Source: CAYZMH01 sp964479445
GTDB taxonomy: Bacteria; Bacteroidota; Bacteroidia; Bacteroidales; GCA-2748055
Reading direction: 5' to 3'
NCBI GenBank assembly: GCA_964479445.1
Contig: CAYZMH010000002.1
Span: 62,001-126,000, forward strand
Length of the DNA: 64,000 nucleotides
Shown piece after piece: positions 36,224 to 44,456 of this stretch. Below the pieces are notes generated by a model. It saw only the letters and a list, made by a program, of their open reading frames with translations, was not told the DNA's origin and ran no database searches. Positions within the stretch are counted from its first letter, which is position 1; every line of letters starts with the position of its first letter. Position numbers and translations under genes: made by a program.

Positions 36224-36892
36224 TTAATGACCGGGGTGCGTTTTGCGGATCCCGGTTTTTTCTGAATATATACTGCATTTTAGAATTTCAGAAGCGCGAC
36301 TTCCCTCATTAAATAACAGATCAAGGATGCTTAAGTTGGATATAAATCCTATCCGGTCTTCAAATACCTGTTGATATTTTACAGGATGAAAATCAGGATA
36401 GATTTCTCCGGGTTTTTTTTTGGGATGAATCCCCTCACGCGGATCATCTGAGTGCTCAACAGGAGTGAAGTGGGAACTGATAACCAGTTCTTTGCGTATT
36501 TGAAGAAGATCCAGTGTGATTTGTAATGCTTCCATGTTTAGATCCAGTAAAAACTTATACCTGCTTGTGTAGAGTGGTAGGAACTCGTCTTGTATGAATT
36601 CGAAATAGGGGGCTGCCCGATAGGAGTCTCGAATTCCGCGCCAGTGTTCTTTTTGCCATGGTTTATCATAATCAATTTGTGCGTCTTTCATTGACAATTT
36701 TCGACCATGAAACTTTTTCACGGGAATCGATAGATTGATAATTCCATTTGCACCCGCAATCCTGCACCGGTTTCGGTATGTTTGTTTCATGTAATGATCA
36801 TGCTGCTCTATTATAATACTCTTTTTATTGATAATCATTGCATAAAAGAGTATTGGCCCATGATATAAACAAGGATATATTGGTGTGTCCAT
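36224..36892 (-). CDS. wbqC: WbqC family protein
   Basis: A 222-residue cytoplasmic protein of the WbqC family, often encoded with O-antigen or signal peptidase genes. Its biochemical role is not settled. Family motifs are HGPILFYAMI near the N-terminus, IEQHDHYMKQTYRNRC, ANGIINLSIPV, and PYFEFIQDEFLPLY. The ATG at 36892 is chosen because it puts the YHGP motif at the usual distance from the start. The last dozen codons lie over the terminator hairpin of the convergent FadL-type gene. In many Bacteroidota wbqC directly follows lepB; here two redox genes on the other strand separate them. Confidence 0.88.
   Translation of the reverse strand: MDTPIYPCLYHGPILFYAMIINKKSIIIEQHDHYMKQTYRNRCRIAGANGIINLSIPVKKFHGRKLSMKDAQIDYDKPWQKEHWRGIRDSYRAAPYFEFIQDEFLPLYTSRYKFLLDLNMEALQITLDLLQIRKELVISSHFTPVEHSDDPREGIHPKKKPGEIYPDFHPVKYQQVFEDRIGFISNLSILDLLFNEGSRASEILKCSIYSEKTGIRKTHPGH
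36230..36261 (+). terminator. Terminator behind the FadL-type gene
   Basis: ACCGGG (36230-36235) pairs with CCCGGT (36251-36256), with a possible inner GCG/CGC helix, followed by a T-run to 36261. The element lies inside the 3' end of the convergent wbqC coding region. Confidence 0.65.
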
Positions 36893-37009
36893 ATCCTGCA
36901 AAAATAAGGGTAATTCCAATGAGATCTCTGCAACTAATACATTAGAATTGGTCTAAATAAATATTGTGTTCGTCGTTGGAAATCATCATGCTTGTTGATT
37001 GGTTTGAAG

Positions 37010-37017
37010 TATCTTTG
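37010..37017 (+). promoter_or_regulatory. Candidate -7 box of the DUF362 gene
   Basis: TATCTTTG matches TAnnTTTG exactly. Transcription would begin near 37024, downstream of an in-frame ATG at 37019, which argues that the translation start is 37031 or 37043. Confidence 0.5.
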
Positions 37018-37042
37018 AATGGAATTGAAAATGGTGAGAGAT

Positions 37043-37960
37043 ATGAAAAGAAGAACATTTATTAGAAGCAGTATAGGAGCCGGGCTACTGGCGGGTTCCG
37101 GATTAGCTATGGCACCCATTGCTAAAGGGATGGCAGCCCCCTCTGCACAGAACAATCCTGATTTGGTGGCAATCCTGGGAGGAGAGCCGGATACGATGTT
37201 TGACAGGGCAATTCAAGAGTTTGGAGGTATGGGATCCTTTGTAAAAAAGGGTCAGAAAGTTGTGGTGAAACCCAATATTGGATGGGATGCAACTCCGGAA
37301 CGGGCGGCAGATACAAATCCATTGCTTGTGAAAAGGATCATCGAACACTGCTTTAGCGCAGGAGCAAGCAAGGTTATGGTTTTTGATCATACATGTAACG
37401 AATGGACCGCCTGCTATAAGAACAGCGGTATCGAAGGAGCCGTTAAAGAAACCAAAGGCCAAATCGTTCCGGGAAACAGTGAACGCTATTACCAGGAAGT
37501 GAGTATCCCATCAGGAAAATCACTCAAAAAGGCAAAGGTTCATGAACTCATACTCGACTCGGATGTGTTTATTAATGTACCAGTTTTGAAAAACCACGGT
37601 GGGGCAAAAATGACCATCAGCATGAAAAATCTGATGGGGATCGTCTGGGATCGCAGGTACTGGCATCAGAACGATTTGCACCAGTGTATTGCTGATTTTG
37701 CTGCTTATCGTCAACCCGATTTGAATATAGTGGATGCTTACCGGGTAATGAAGCAGAATGGCCCCAGGGGTACATCGGTGAATGATGTGACGACTATGAA
37801 GGCTCAGTTGATCTCAACCGATATGGTAGCTGTTGATACAGCCGCTACTAAACTATTCGGGATGGACCCTGATAAAGTGACCCACCTGGGGCTTGCAGAA
37901 AAAGCAGGTGTAGGGACTATGAACCTGGATAGCCTTAACATATCAAGGCTGAAGGTTTAA
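37043..37960 (+). CDS. Tat-exported DUF362 protein
   Basis: 305 residues from MKRRTF (in-frame ATGs at 37019 and 37031 are alternatives). The twin-arginine motif KRRTFIRSS is followed by a moderately hydrophobic segment ending at AMAPIAKGMAAP, as for Tat substrates. The remainder is DUF362: VKPNIGWD, FDHTCNEW, INVPVLKNHGGAKMTISMKNLMG and DMVAVDTAATKLFGMDPDKVTHL. DUF362 domains are often linked with iron-sulfur proteins, and here the next gene (13 bases on) encodes a polyferredoxin, so the pair probably makes one periplasmic/membrane redox unit of unknown substrate. Confidence 0.9.
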   Translation: MKRRTFIRSSIGAGLLAGSGLAMAPIAKGMAAPSAQNNPDLVAILGGEPDTMFDRAIQEFGGMGSFVKKGQKVVVKPNIGWDATPERAADTNPLLVKRIIEHCFSAGASKVMVFDHTCNEWTACYKNSGIEGAVKETKGQIVPGNSERYYQEVSIPSGKSLKKAKVHELILDSDVFINVPVLKNHGGAKMTISMKNLMGIVWDRRYWHQNDLHQCIADFAAYRQPDLNIVDAYRVMKQNGPRGTSVNDVTTMKAQLISTDMVAVDTAATKLFGMDPDKVTHLGLAEKAGVGTMNLDSLNISRLKV

Positions 37961-37973
37961 TCTACCAAATACT

Positions 37974-39551
37974 ATGAATTATAAGGTACTGAAATATGCC
38001 AGGGTTGCCCTGGCCGTCCTCTTTATTGTTTTGATTTCTGTATCATTCCTTGATTTCAGGGATTGGATGCCTACCCGGATGGTGAATTCAACACTATACC
38101 TTCAATTCATCCCCTCTTTGCTGAATTTTTTTAAAGTGATCAGCATCTCTGTAATTGGCTTTGCAGTAGTGATCCTGCTAACAGCACTTTTCGGCCGGGT
38201 ATACTGCAGCGCTATTTGTCCCCTGGGTATTTTTCAGGATGTTGTGGCCCGGATATCACGCCTCTTTAAGAAGCGAAAAAAATACAGGAAACAGAAGCCC
38301 TATCCATGGCTTCGATACTCTATACTGGCCGGAGTGATACTTCTTTTTTTTATATCCGGACCACTTATTTTAAGTCTGACCGATCCTTATAGCATCTATG
38401 GCAAGTTCATGGTAGCGCTTTTCAAGCCCGCACTTCTGTTTGTTAATAATGGGTTGGCCTCAGTGGCAGCCAGTATGAATGTATACAGCATCTACAATGT
38501 GGATCCTGTTTACTTCCCATGGCAGGCAATGGTGGTGGCAAGCCTGCTGTTCTTATTGATCGTGATTATGTCAGGTAAGTGGGCACGCCTTTATTGTAAT
38601 ACGATCTGCCCCGTGGGAACCCTGCTTGGCCTGATATCTTCAAAAGGGTTGTTCCGCATACATATTGACAATGAAAGCTGCACTCTCTGTGGCAAATGCC
38701 AGGTGAGCTGTAAAGCAGGCTGTATCGATTTGAAAAACAAAGCTGTAGATAATTCCCGGTGCGTGAGCTGTTACAACTGCCTCACCGTTTGCCAGGATGA
38801 TGCCATTCATTACAGGACGAAGAAAGCAACCCTTCCGGTCGCTGAAAATAAAAATGAAGTGGATACCTCGAACAAGAGAGACTTCCTCCGTTTTCTGGTT
38901 GCAGGCATGGTGGGCCTTTGGGGTATCCGCCGGACAAAAGCCCGTTCTCCGCAGGATCCTATTAATAAAAATCCGACAACCGTACCGATCGATAGAAAAT
39001 ATACGGTCATACCCCCGGGATCCATGGGCCTGGATCACTTTAAAAATGCCTGTACCGCCTGTCAGCTTTGTGTAAATCAATGCCCTACAGGTGTTTTGCA
39101 GCCCTCTGTCACCGAACTTGGCATCGAGGGTTTCATGCAACCCTTTATGAACTATAACCAGAATTACTGTGAGTTTGAGTGCCACCATTGTACCAATATC
39201 TGTCCGACAGGAGCTATTCTTCCATTGAAACTCGAAGAAAAAAAGACCACCCAGATCGGTAAAGTCACCTTTATCAAGGAGAATTGTGTCGTATACACGG
39301 AAAATACCGCATGCGGATCTTGCTCAGAACACTGCCCCACGCAGGCAGTCAGAATGGTTCCCTATATCGGGGATCTGACAATCCCTGAAACCGATAACAG
39401 CATCTGTATTGGATGTGGAGCCTGCGAGTACGCGTGCCCGGTCATTCCTTTCAAAGCCATTTACGTGGACGGAAATCCTATCCATGAATTAGCACAGAAA
39501 CCAGAATCTAAAAAGGTCGAAGAGGATGAAATTGAGGAGTTTCCGTTCTAA
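37974..39551 (+). CDS. NapH/NapG-like membrane polyferredoxin fusion
   Basis: 525 residues. The N-terminal half has about five membrane helices with the two NapH/NosR-type motifs GRVYCSAICPLG and ARLYCNTICPVG, then two 4Fe-4S motifs (CTLCGKCQVSC, CVSCYNCLTVC). A linker contains NKRDFLRFLVAGMVG, which looks like a degenerate Tat signal. The C-terminal half has four more cluster motifs (CTACQLCVNQCP, CEFECHHCTNICP, CGSCSEHCP, CIGCGACEYACP), the arrangement of NapG. It therefore resembles NapH fused to NapG. It probably carries electrons between the quinone pool and a periplasmic partner, perhaps with the DUF362 protein; the substrate is unknown. Confidence 0.88.
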   Translation: MNYKVLKYARVALAVLFIVLISVSFLDFRDWMPTRMVNSTLYLQFIPSLLNFFKVISISVIGFAVVILLTALFGRVYCSAICPLGIFQDVVARISRLFKKRKKYRKQKPYPWLRYSILAGVILLFFISGPLILSLTDPYSIYGKFMVALFKPALLFVNNGLASVAASMNVYSIYNVDPVYFPWQAMVVASLLFLLIVIMSGKWARLYCNTICPVGTLLGLISSKGLFRIHIDNESCTLCGKCQVSCKAGCIDLKNKAVDNSRCVSCYNCLTVCQDDAIHYRTKKATLPVAENKNEVDTSNKRDFLRFLVAGMVGLWGIRRTKARSPQDPINKNPTTVPIDRKYTVIPPGSMGLDHFKNACTACQLCVNQCPTGVLQPSVTELGIEGFMQPFMNYNQNYCEFECHHCTNICPTGAILPLKLEEKKTTQIGKVTFIKENCVVYTENTACGSCSEHCPTQAVRMVPYIGDLTIPETDNSICIGCGACEYACPVIPFKAIYVDGNPIHELAQKPESKKVEEDEIEEFPF

Positions 39552-39556
39552 TCAAA

Positions 39557-40966
39557 TCAGTGGTCGCTCCTGACTATCTTGAAGAGCCGGTTCCAGCGGA
39601 TACCTCCATATTCCTTGTCAAGACTTAACCAGATAAGACGGGGTTTTCCGATTATGTGATCCTCGGGTACAAATCCCCAGAATCTTGAGTCCGCCGAACT
39701 GTGCCGGTTATCACCCATCATGAAGTAATAATCCATGGCAAAGGTATAACTCTCGACAGGCTCATCGTCAATGAAAATTTTTCCCTCTTGCACCTGTAAA
39801 CTATGTTTCTCATAAGCCTCAATGATCCTGCGGTATAGCGGAAGATTATCCAGGGTCAATGAGACGGTTACCCCTTTACCGGGCACCTCAAGAGGCCCGA
39901 AATACTCCAGGTTCCAGGGATAACGGCTGTCATGCGGAAAAATATCCCGGTCAAACTCACCCTCCTCAAACATTACAACCGGCCTTACCTGGATCACACC
40001 GGGAATTTCGGTTACCTGCCTGGCCTGATCGGAAGTAAGGGCAAACGTGTAATTCGGATTGTTGCGAATATCCGCCGACTCCCTGCTTACACCAAATTCT
40101 TTCAGCTTCCTGGGATTGATAGGGGTGCCATTGGTTTTGACCCGGTGAAAACGCTGTATCCCTTCAAATTCAGGCTGGGGCTCCCCGTTGACAATTACCT
40201 GGTTTTCTACGACCTTCACTATATCCCCGGGAATCGCTATACATCGCTTAATGTAATTATCCCGTCGATCAACCGGCCGCGTTTCAATGTCATAGATCTT
40301 GTGAATCTGCTTTCGTGCATATTGTTTGTATACACGGAACGGCAATTGCCGGTCATTCTGAGCTTTGTCCATCTGCATTAAAGCAGCCGCTTCGTCTCTT
40401 ACCAAATCATAGTAATCGAAATTTCCCCTGGCATACTGACTTGGATCCGACTTCTCGAGGGCGACCGTATCGGATGCAGGAAAATTGAACACCACAATGT
40501 CGTTTCTCTTAACTTCACCAAAACCTTTCAACCGCTTGTAGGGTAGTTTGATCCACTCCAGGTAGGACTGTTGACCCAGGACGGTATTGGGCAAAAACGG
40601 AATGGCCAGGGGAGTATTCGGAGTGCGGGGCCCATAAGCTGTTTTACTGACATAAAGATGATCCCCAACCAGTAGTGAATTCTCCATGGAAGGAGTGGGG
40701 ATTTTGTAATTCTGAAACAGGAATATATTAATTAATGAAACGGCTATAATGGCGAAGATCAGGGCATCAAGCCATTCAACCACCACACTGTTCTTCTTGT
40801 TCCGCTTTTTCCAGAACGTCCAGTTGACCTTCTTGGTTACATAAATGTCAAAAATGATCGGTAATCCTAAAAAAAACCAGTAGTTTTTTAACCAGATTAC
40901 AAAAAGAATATAGAGAACCGCAGCTAAACCGAATTGGACATATCTGCTCTTGAAAAACTTTTTCAT
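39557..40966 (-). CDS. lepB: Signal peptidase I, second of a tandem pair
   Basis: Removes Sec signal peptides at the periplasmic face. It is 469 residues, well above the 320 of E. coli. Two or three N-terminal hydrophobic segments are followed by the catalytic Ser93 in IPTPSMENSLL and the general-base Lys240 in RDNYIKRCIAIPGD; the box E motif GDNRHSSADSRFWG is near the C-terminus. About 150 residues lie between the Ser and Lys, an insertion relative to short LepB forms. It starts nine bases after the other lepB stop codon. Confidence 0.95.
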   Translation of the reverse strand: MKKFFKSRYVQFGLAAVLYILFVIWLKNYWFFLGLPIIFDIYVTKKVNWTFWKKRNKKNSVVVEWLDALIFAIIAVSLINIFLFQNYKIPTPSMENSLLVGDHLYVSKTAYGPRTPNTPLAIPFLPNTVLGQQSYLEWIKLPYKRLKGFGEVKRNDIVVFNFPASDTVALEKSDPSQYARGNFDYYDLVRDEAAALMQMDKAQNDRQLPFRVYKQYARKQIHKIYDIETRPVDRRDNYIKRCIAIPGDIVKVVENQVIVNGEPQPEFEGIQRFHRVKTNGTPINPRKLKEFGVSRESADIRNNPNYTFALTSDQARQVTEIPGVIQVRPVVMFEEGEFDRDIFPHDSRYPWNLEYFGPLEVPGKGVTVSLTLDNLPLYRRIIEAYEKHSLQVQEGKIFIDDEPVESYTFAMDYYFMMGDNRHSSADSRFWGFVPEDHIIGKPRLIWLSLDKEYGGIRWNRLFKIVRSDH

Positions 40967-40975
40967 GGTGTGCTT

Positions 40976-42295
40976 TTATTTTACTGCTTTAAAGATACGC
41001 TCTTTTCTTAATCCTCCAATGATCGATTCTTCAGGATCCACCGAAAACCATATCAGCACCGCTTTCCCCAGTAAATGATCTTCAGGAACAAAACCCCAGT
41101 AACGGGAATCAGCGGAGTTGTGACGATTGTCCCCCATAACAAAATAATAATCCATCGTAAATCGGTACGATGAAGCAGGCTCTCCGTTGATAGTGATCAT
41201 ACCATTGTTATGCGCCAGCGTCTTTCCTTCGTATACTTCTATGACCCGCTTGTAAAAGGGTAGGGTTGTGCTGTCTAATGGGACCGTGATTCCCCTGCCG
41301 GGAACGAAGACCGGTCCGAACTGGTCGGCCGTAAAACGGTATTGATCCGAGTGGGGAAAGATCTCCGGATTTTGAAAAGATAATAATGGCTCAACAAATC
41401 GCTTGATACCCCTTACCTGGGGGTGATCATGCAGCCGGGCTGCCTCCCGGAGCGTTAAATAGATTACGTGCAGGGAGTTGGCCGGATTATACGTTACCTC
41501 GTTCTCATCAGCTCCGAGTGAATCCAGGAAACCATGTGAGAATGGTTCCCCGGTTGTGGTTATGTAATGCTTGAACTTGTAACTGCTCCGGTGCTGTAGC
41601 AATACACCATTGATGTAAACCAAACCGTCCAAAATAATCAGGGTGTCACCCGGAAGGGCAACACATCGCTTAACATAATTTTCCCGCTTATCGACGGGAT
41701 GAGCCATTAGATCAAAGTTCTCCTTGATATATGAGGCGCCGTACTTCCTGACCATGGAGTAATAGTTCTGACCGGGATACTGAAGCATCATCGTGTCTCC
41801 CTCCGGAAAACTGAACACGATTACATCATTCCGCTTTACCCGTGATAATCCCTTCAATCGTTTATAAGGTAAAGTGAGACGTTCTGAATAGGTTTTCCTG
41901 CCGGAAGATAAATACTCGGGCAATAAGGGAATGGATAACGGGGTGTTGGGCAGCCTGGGACCGTATGCCAGTTTGCTAACAAAGATGAAATCTCCGGCAA
42001 GTAATGTCTCCTCCATAGATGGTGTGGGTATCTTGTAAGCCTCTATGAAAAGGATCTTAATACAAACCGAAATCAACACAGCCAGCAACAGGATGGTAAC
42101 CCATTCCAGGCTTTTTTTAATGAACCGGGGCAGGCTGTATTTCCTCAATGACCAGTCAATTACCCCCGTGATAAATATATCCAGTAAAACCAGGTTACCC
42201 AGTAAAAACCAGTAGACCTCTGTCCAGATAACCAGCAGCGACCATACCGCTGCAGTGATCATAAACCAGGTTATGCCGGACCAGCGAAACTTCAT
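40976..42295 (-). CDS. lepB: Signal peptidase I, first of a tandem pair
   Basis: 439 residues, paralogue of the adjacent downstream gene. Catalytic Ser93 in IPTPSMEETLL, Lys209 in RENYVKRCVALPGD, and GDNRHNSADSRYWGFVPEDHLLGK show that both copies should be active. The two proteins share the same layout, including the N-terminal anchors, but differ in the long region between Lys and the box E motif, so they may divide substrates. The start is the ATG at 42295; a GTG immediately before it abuts the dapB TAA, so the three genes are a tight operon. Confidence 0.95.
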   Translation of the reverse strand: MKFRWSGITWFMITAAVWSLLVIWTEVYWFLLGNLVLLDIFITGVIDWSLRKYSLPRFIKKSLEWVTILLLAVLISVCIKILFIEAYKIPTPSMEETLLAGDFIFVSKLAYGPRLPNTPLSIPLLPEYLSSGRKTYSERLTLPYKRLKGLSRVKRNDVIVFSFPEGDTMMLQYPGQNYYSMVRKYGASYIKENFDLMAHPVDKRENYVKRCVALPGDTLIILDGLVYINGVLLQHRSSYKFKHYITTTGEPFSHGFLDSLGADENEVTYNPANSLHVIYLTLREAARLHDHPQVRGIKRFVEPLLSFQNPEIFPHSDQYRFTADQFGPVFVPGRGITVPLDSTTLPFYKRVIEVYEGKTLAHNNGMITINGEPASSYRFTMDYYFVMGDNRHNSADSRYWGFVPEDHLLGKAVLIWFSVDPEESIIGGLRKERIFKAVK

Positions 42296-42298
42296 CAC

Positions 42299-43009
42299 TT
42301 ACACATTTAGTAAATCCTGCATGGTGAAAATTCCTTCCTTTCCTTGTATGAATTCCGAGGCCATAACCGCCCCGGCAGCAAATCCTTTCCTGCTCTTGGC
42401 CTCGTGACTGATCCTGATCTTGTCAAGAGGAGAATCATAGGTTACCTGGTGATAACCTGTCACTTCCCCCTCACGTTGTGCTTCAATATGTATGTGCTTA
42501 TCCTTTTCATCCTGGCTCCAGCAGGTTTTTCGCTCCAGTTGTTCGGTAATCTGCTCGGCCAGCGAAATAGCCGTTCCGCTTGGAGCATCTTTTTTGTGAA
42601 TGTGATGAACCTCCTTCATTTGCACATCATACTGCGGGAATTGATTCATCAGTTCGGCCAGCTTCCGGTTAATAGCAAATAGAATGTTGACACCGATGCT
42701 GAAATTGGAGGCGTAAAAAAGTGTTCCCTTTTTTTTCCGGCAGGCTTTTATAACCTCATCCCAGTGCTCCAGCCATCCCGTGGTGCCTGAAACTACCGGG
42801 ATACCTTTGTCGAAACAGTGAAGGATGTTGCTGCGTGCAGATTCCGGGGTGGTGAATTCAATTGCTGCGTCTGTCTCCTCCATAGCAGGGTGAGACCAAC
42901 CATTTGGATTATCAATATCAATAACCTGGGATATTTCATGCCCCCTCTCCCGGGCTATTGCTTCAATGGCTTTTCCCATTCTGCCATAACCAATCAATGC
43001 GATTTTCAT
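42299..43009 (-). CDS. dapB: 4-hydroxy-tetrahydrodipicolinate reductase
   Basis: NAD(P)H-dependent reductase of the lysine/diaminopimelate pathway. At 236 residues it is compact. It shows the nucleotide-binding MKIALIGYGRMGKAI, FTTPES and VSGTTGW motifs, the catalytic VKEVHHIHKKDAPSGTA-like segment (MKEVHHIHKKDAPSGTAISL), and a C-terminal dimer strand. It leads the dapB-lepB-lepB operon; the linkage dapB-lepB-wbqC is usual in Bacteroidota. Confidence 0.96.
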   Translation of the reverse strand: MKIALIGYGRMGKAIEAIARERGHEISQVIDIDNPNGWSHPAMEETDAAIEFTTPESARSNILHCFDKGIPVVSGTTGWLEHWDEVIKACRKKKGTLFYASNFSIGVNILFAINRKLAELMNQFPQYDVQMKEVHHIHKKDAPSGTAISLAEQITEQLERKTCWSQDEKDKHIHIEAQREGEVTGYHQVTYDSPLDKIRISHEAKSRKGFAAGAVMASEFIQGKEGIFTMQDLLNV

Positions 43010-43154
43010 GCGTCTTATGTTTTTAATTATCAGATTGTGCTGCTATTAATAAATCGCGAAAAGATGTAATACTGTACTCCGGTCATAACACACCCCCTCC
43101 TGATTTTGAAAACCTCTCCACCGCAAAAATAAAAGATTGTCGGCAAACAGAAAT

Positions 43155-43183
43155 AAAAAAGGCCGCCGGGTTTCGACAGCCTT
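43155..43183 (-). terminator. Terminator of the thrS-infC-rpmI-rplT operon
   Basis: On the minus strand AAGGCTGTCG (complement of 43174-43183) pairs with CGGCGGCCTT (complement of 43159-43168), ten pairs including two G-U, loop of five, followed by a run of T (complement of 43155-43160). It lies about 25 bases behind the rplT stop codon. Confidence 0.8.
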
Positions 43184-43208
43184 ATGTGACAATATACATT
43201 ATTAAGAA

Positions 43209-43553
43209 TTATTGCACCTTCTTGACAACGGCTTCAAAAGCCTTCGGATCATTCATTGCAAGATCGGCTAATACCTTGCGGTTGATCTCTATGTTGTTTT
43301 TCTTCAACTTACCCATGAATTCAGAATAGGACATCCCATGAGGCCTAACCGCTGCATTGATTCGTTGGATCCAGAGAGCCCGGAATTCCGCTTTCTTCTT
43401 TCTACGGTCCCTGTAAGAATAACTTAACCCCTTCTCATACGCATTTTTGGCTACCGTCCAGACATTTTTCCTTCTTCCGAAATATCCTTTGGTATGTTTG
43501 TAAACCTTTTTGCGTTTTTGTTTGGACGCTACCGCGTTAACTGATCTTGGCAT
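43209..43553 (-). CDS. rplT: 50S ribosomal protein L20
   Basis: 114 residues, standard length. The N-terminal basic extension MPRSVNAVASKQKRKKVY and HTKGYFGRRKNVWTVAKNAYEKGL are characteristic of L20. In many bacteria L20 represses the infC-rpmI-rplT transcript; no L20-binding pseudoknot was identified here, though there are 91 bases between rpmI and rplT. It is the last gene of the operon. Confidence 0.99.
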   Translation of the reverse strand: MPRSVNAVASKQKRKKVYKHTKGYFGRRKNVWTVAKNAYEKGLSYSYRDRRKKKAEFRALWIQRINAAVRPHGMSYSEFMGKLKKNNIEINRKVLADLAMNDPKAFEAVVKKVQ

Positions 43554-43644
43554 TTTATTTTCATGTTTTTGGATGTAAGCGCTTCATGGAAGTCTTTAAT
43601 GCATTACAACCTGGTGAATACTATGATTACCGTCTCTTTTATGC

Positions 43645-43842
43645 TTACTTCATAGCAAGCAAACGCTTAATATTAGACTTATCCGCTTTGTGTACTTCAC
43701 CAAAGTAAGTGAGGTTCCTTTTCCGCTTCTTTTCCTTTTTGGTCAATATATGACTCTTGTAAGCGTGCTTTCTTTTGATCTTTCCTGTTCCGGTGAGGGT
43801 AAACCTTTTCTTTGCTCCCGGATTTGTCTTCATTTTAGGCAT
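43645..43842 (-). CDS. rpmI: 50S ribosomal protein L35
   Basis: 65 residues, standard. The sequence MPKMKTNPGAKKRFTLTGTG followed by KIKRKHAYKSHILTKKEKKRKR is the L35 signature. It stands 25 bases after infC and before rplT, the universal order. Confidence 0.99.
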   Translation of the reverse strand: MPKMKTNPGAKKRFTLTGTGKIKRKHAYKSHILTKKEKKRKRNLTYFGEVHKADKSNIKRLLAMK

Positions 43843-43867
43843 TATTCCAAGTTTATCCTGTTATGTG

Positions 43868-44443
43868 TTACTTTTTAGATTTCGTTTTCGGAGAGAGGAA
43901 CATCGTCATTCGCTTGCCTTCCAGCTTGGGGAGCTGTTCAACTTTTGCCAGCTCCTCCAGGTCCTGTGCCAGCCTGAGCAACAGTATTTCCCCCTTCTCT
44001 TTAAACAAAATGGTGCGCCCTTTAAAGAAAACAAAGGCCTTAACTTTTGCCCCGTCTTCCAGAAACTTCTGGGCATGCTTTAACTTAAAATCATAATCAT
44101 GATCATCCGTATTGGGCCCAAACCGTATCTCTTTCACAACGACCTTGCTGGTCTTGGCTTTTATCTCTTTTTGTTTCTTTTTCTGTTGGTAAAGAAACTT
44201 CTGATAATCAATAATCTTACAAACCGGTGGATCTGCCTTTGGGGAGATCTCTACCAGGTCCAGATCCATCTCATCCGCCATTTTCAGGGCTTCCGCCAGC
44301 GAATAAATGCCCTGGTTTTCAACATTTTCACCAACAACGCGTACAGTGTTGGCCCGTATTCTTTCGTTAATCCTGTGAGGGAACCTTTGTTCCTTGCGGG
44401 GAACATATCCTCCTCTTCTGTAATTTTGTTTGCGTCTTATAAT
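43868..44443 (-). CDS. infC: Translation initiation factor IF-3, AUU start
   Basis: 191 residues if translation starts at the ATT at 44443-44441. The first in-frame ATG (44281) would remove about 54 residues of the N-terminal domain, including RINERIRANTVRVVGENVE, which is conserved in IF-3. No ATG, GTG or TTG lies between the in-frame stop (44455) and that region, while AGGAGG sits five bases before the ATT. AUU initiation, which lets IF-3 repress itself by discriminating against non-canonical starts, is known from E. coli infC. The C-terminal domain (FGPNTDDHDYDFKLKHAQKF) is intact. It follows thrS with 13 bases between the stop codon and the ATT. Confidence 0.93.
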   Translation of the reverse strand: MIRRKQNYRRGGYVPRKEQRFPHRINERIRANTVRVVGENVENQGIYSLAEALKMADEMDLDLVEISPKADPPVCKIIDYQKFLYQQKKKQKEIKAKTSKVVVKEIRFGPNTDDHDYDFKLKHAQKFLEDGAKVKAFVFFKGRTILFKEKGEILLLRLAQDLEELAKVEQLPKLEGKRMTMFLSPKTKSKK

Positions 44444-44448
44444 TAGAT

Positions 44449-44454
44449 CCTCCT
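44449..44454 (-). promoter_or_regulatory. Strong ribosome-binding site deciding the infC AUU start
   Basis: AGGAGG on the minus strand, separated by ATCTA from the ATT at 44443. A full Shine-Dalgarno is unusual in this phylum and this window, which supports initiation at the nearby AUU. Confidence 0.8.
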
Positions 44455-44456
44455 AT

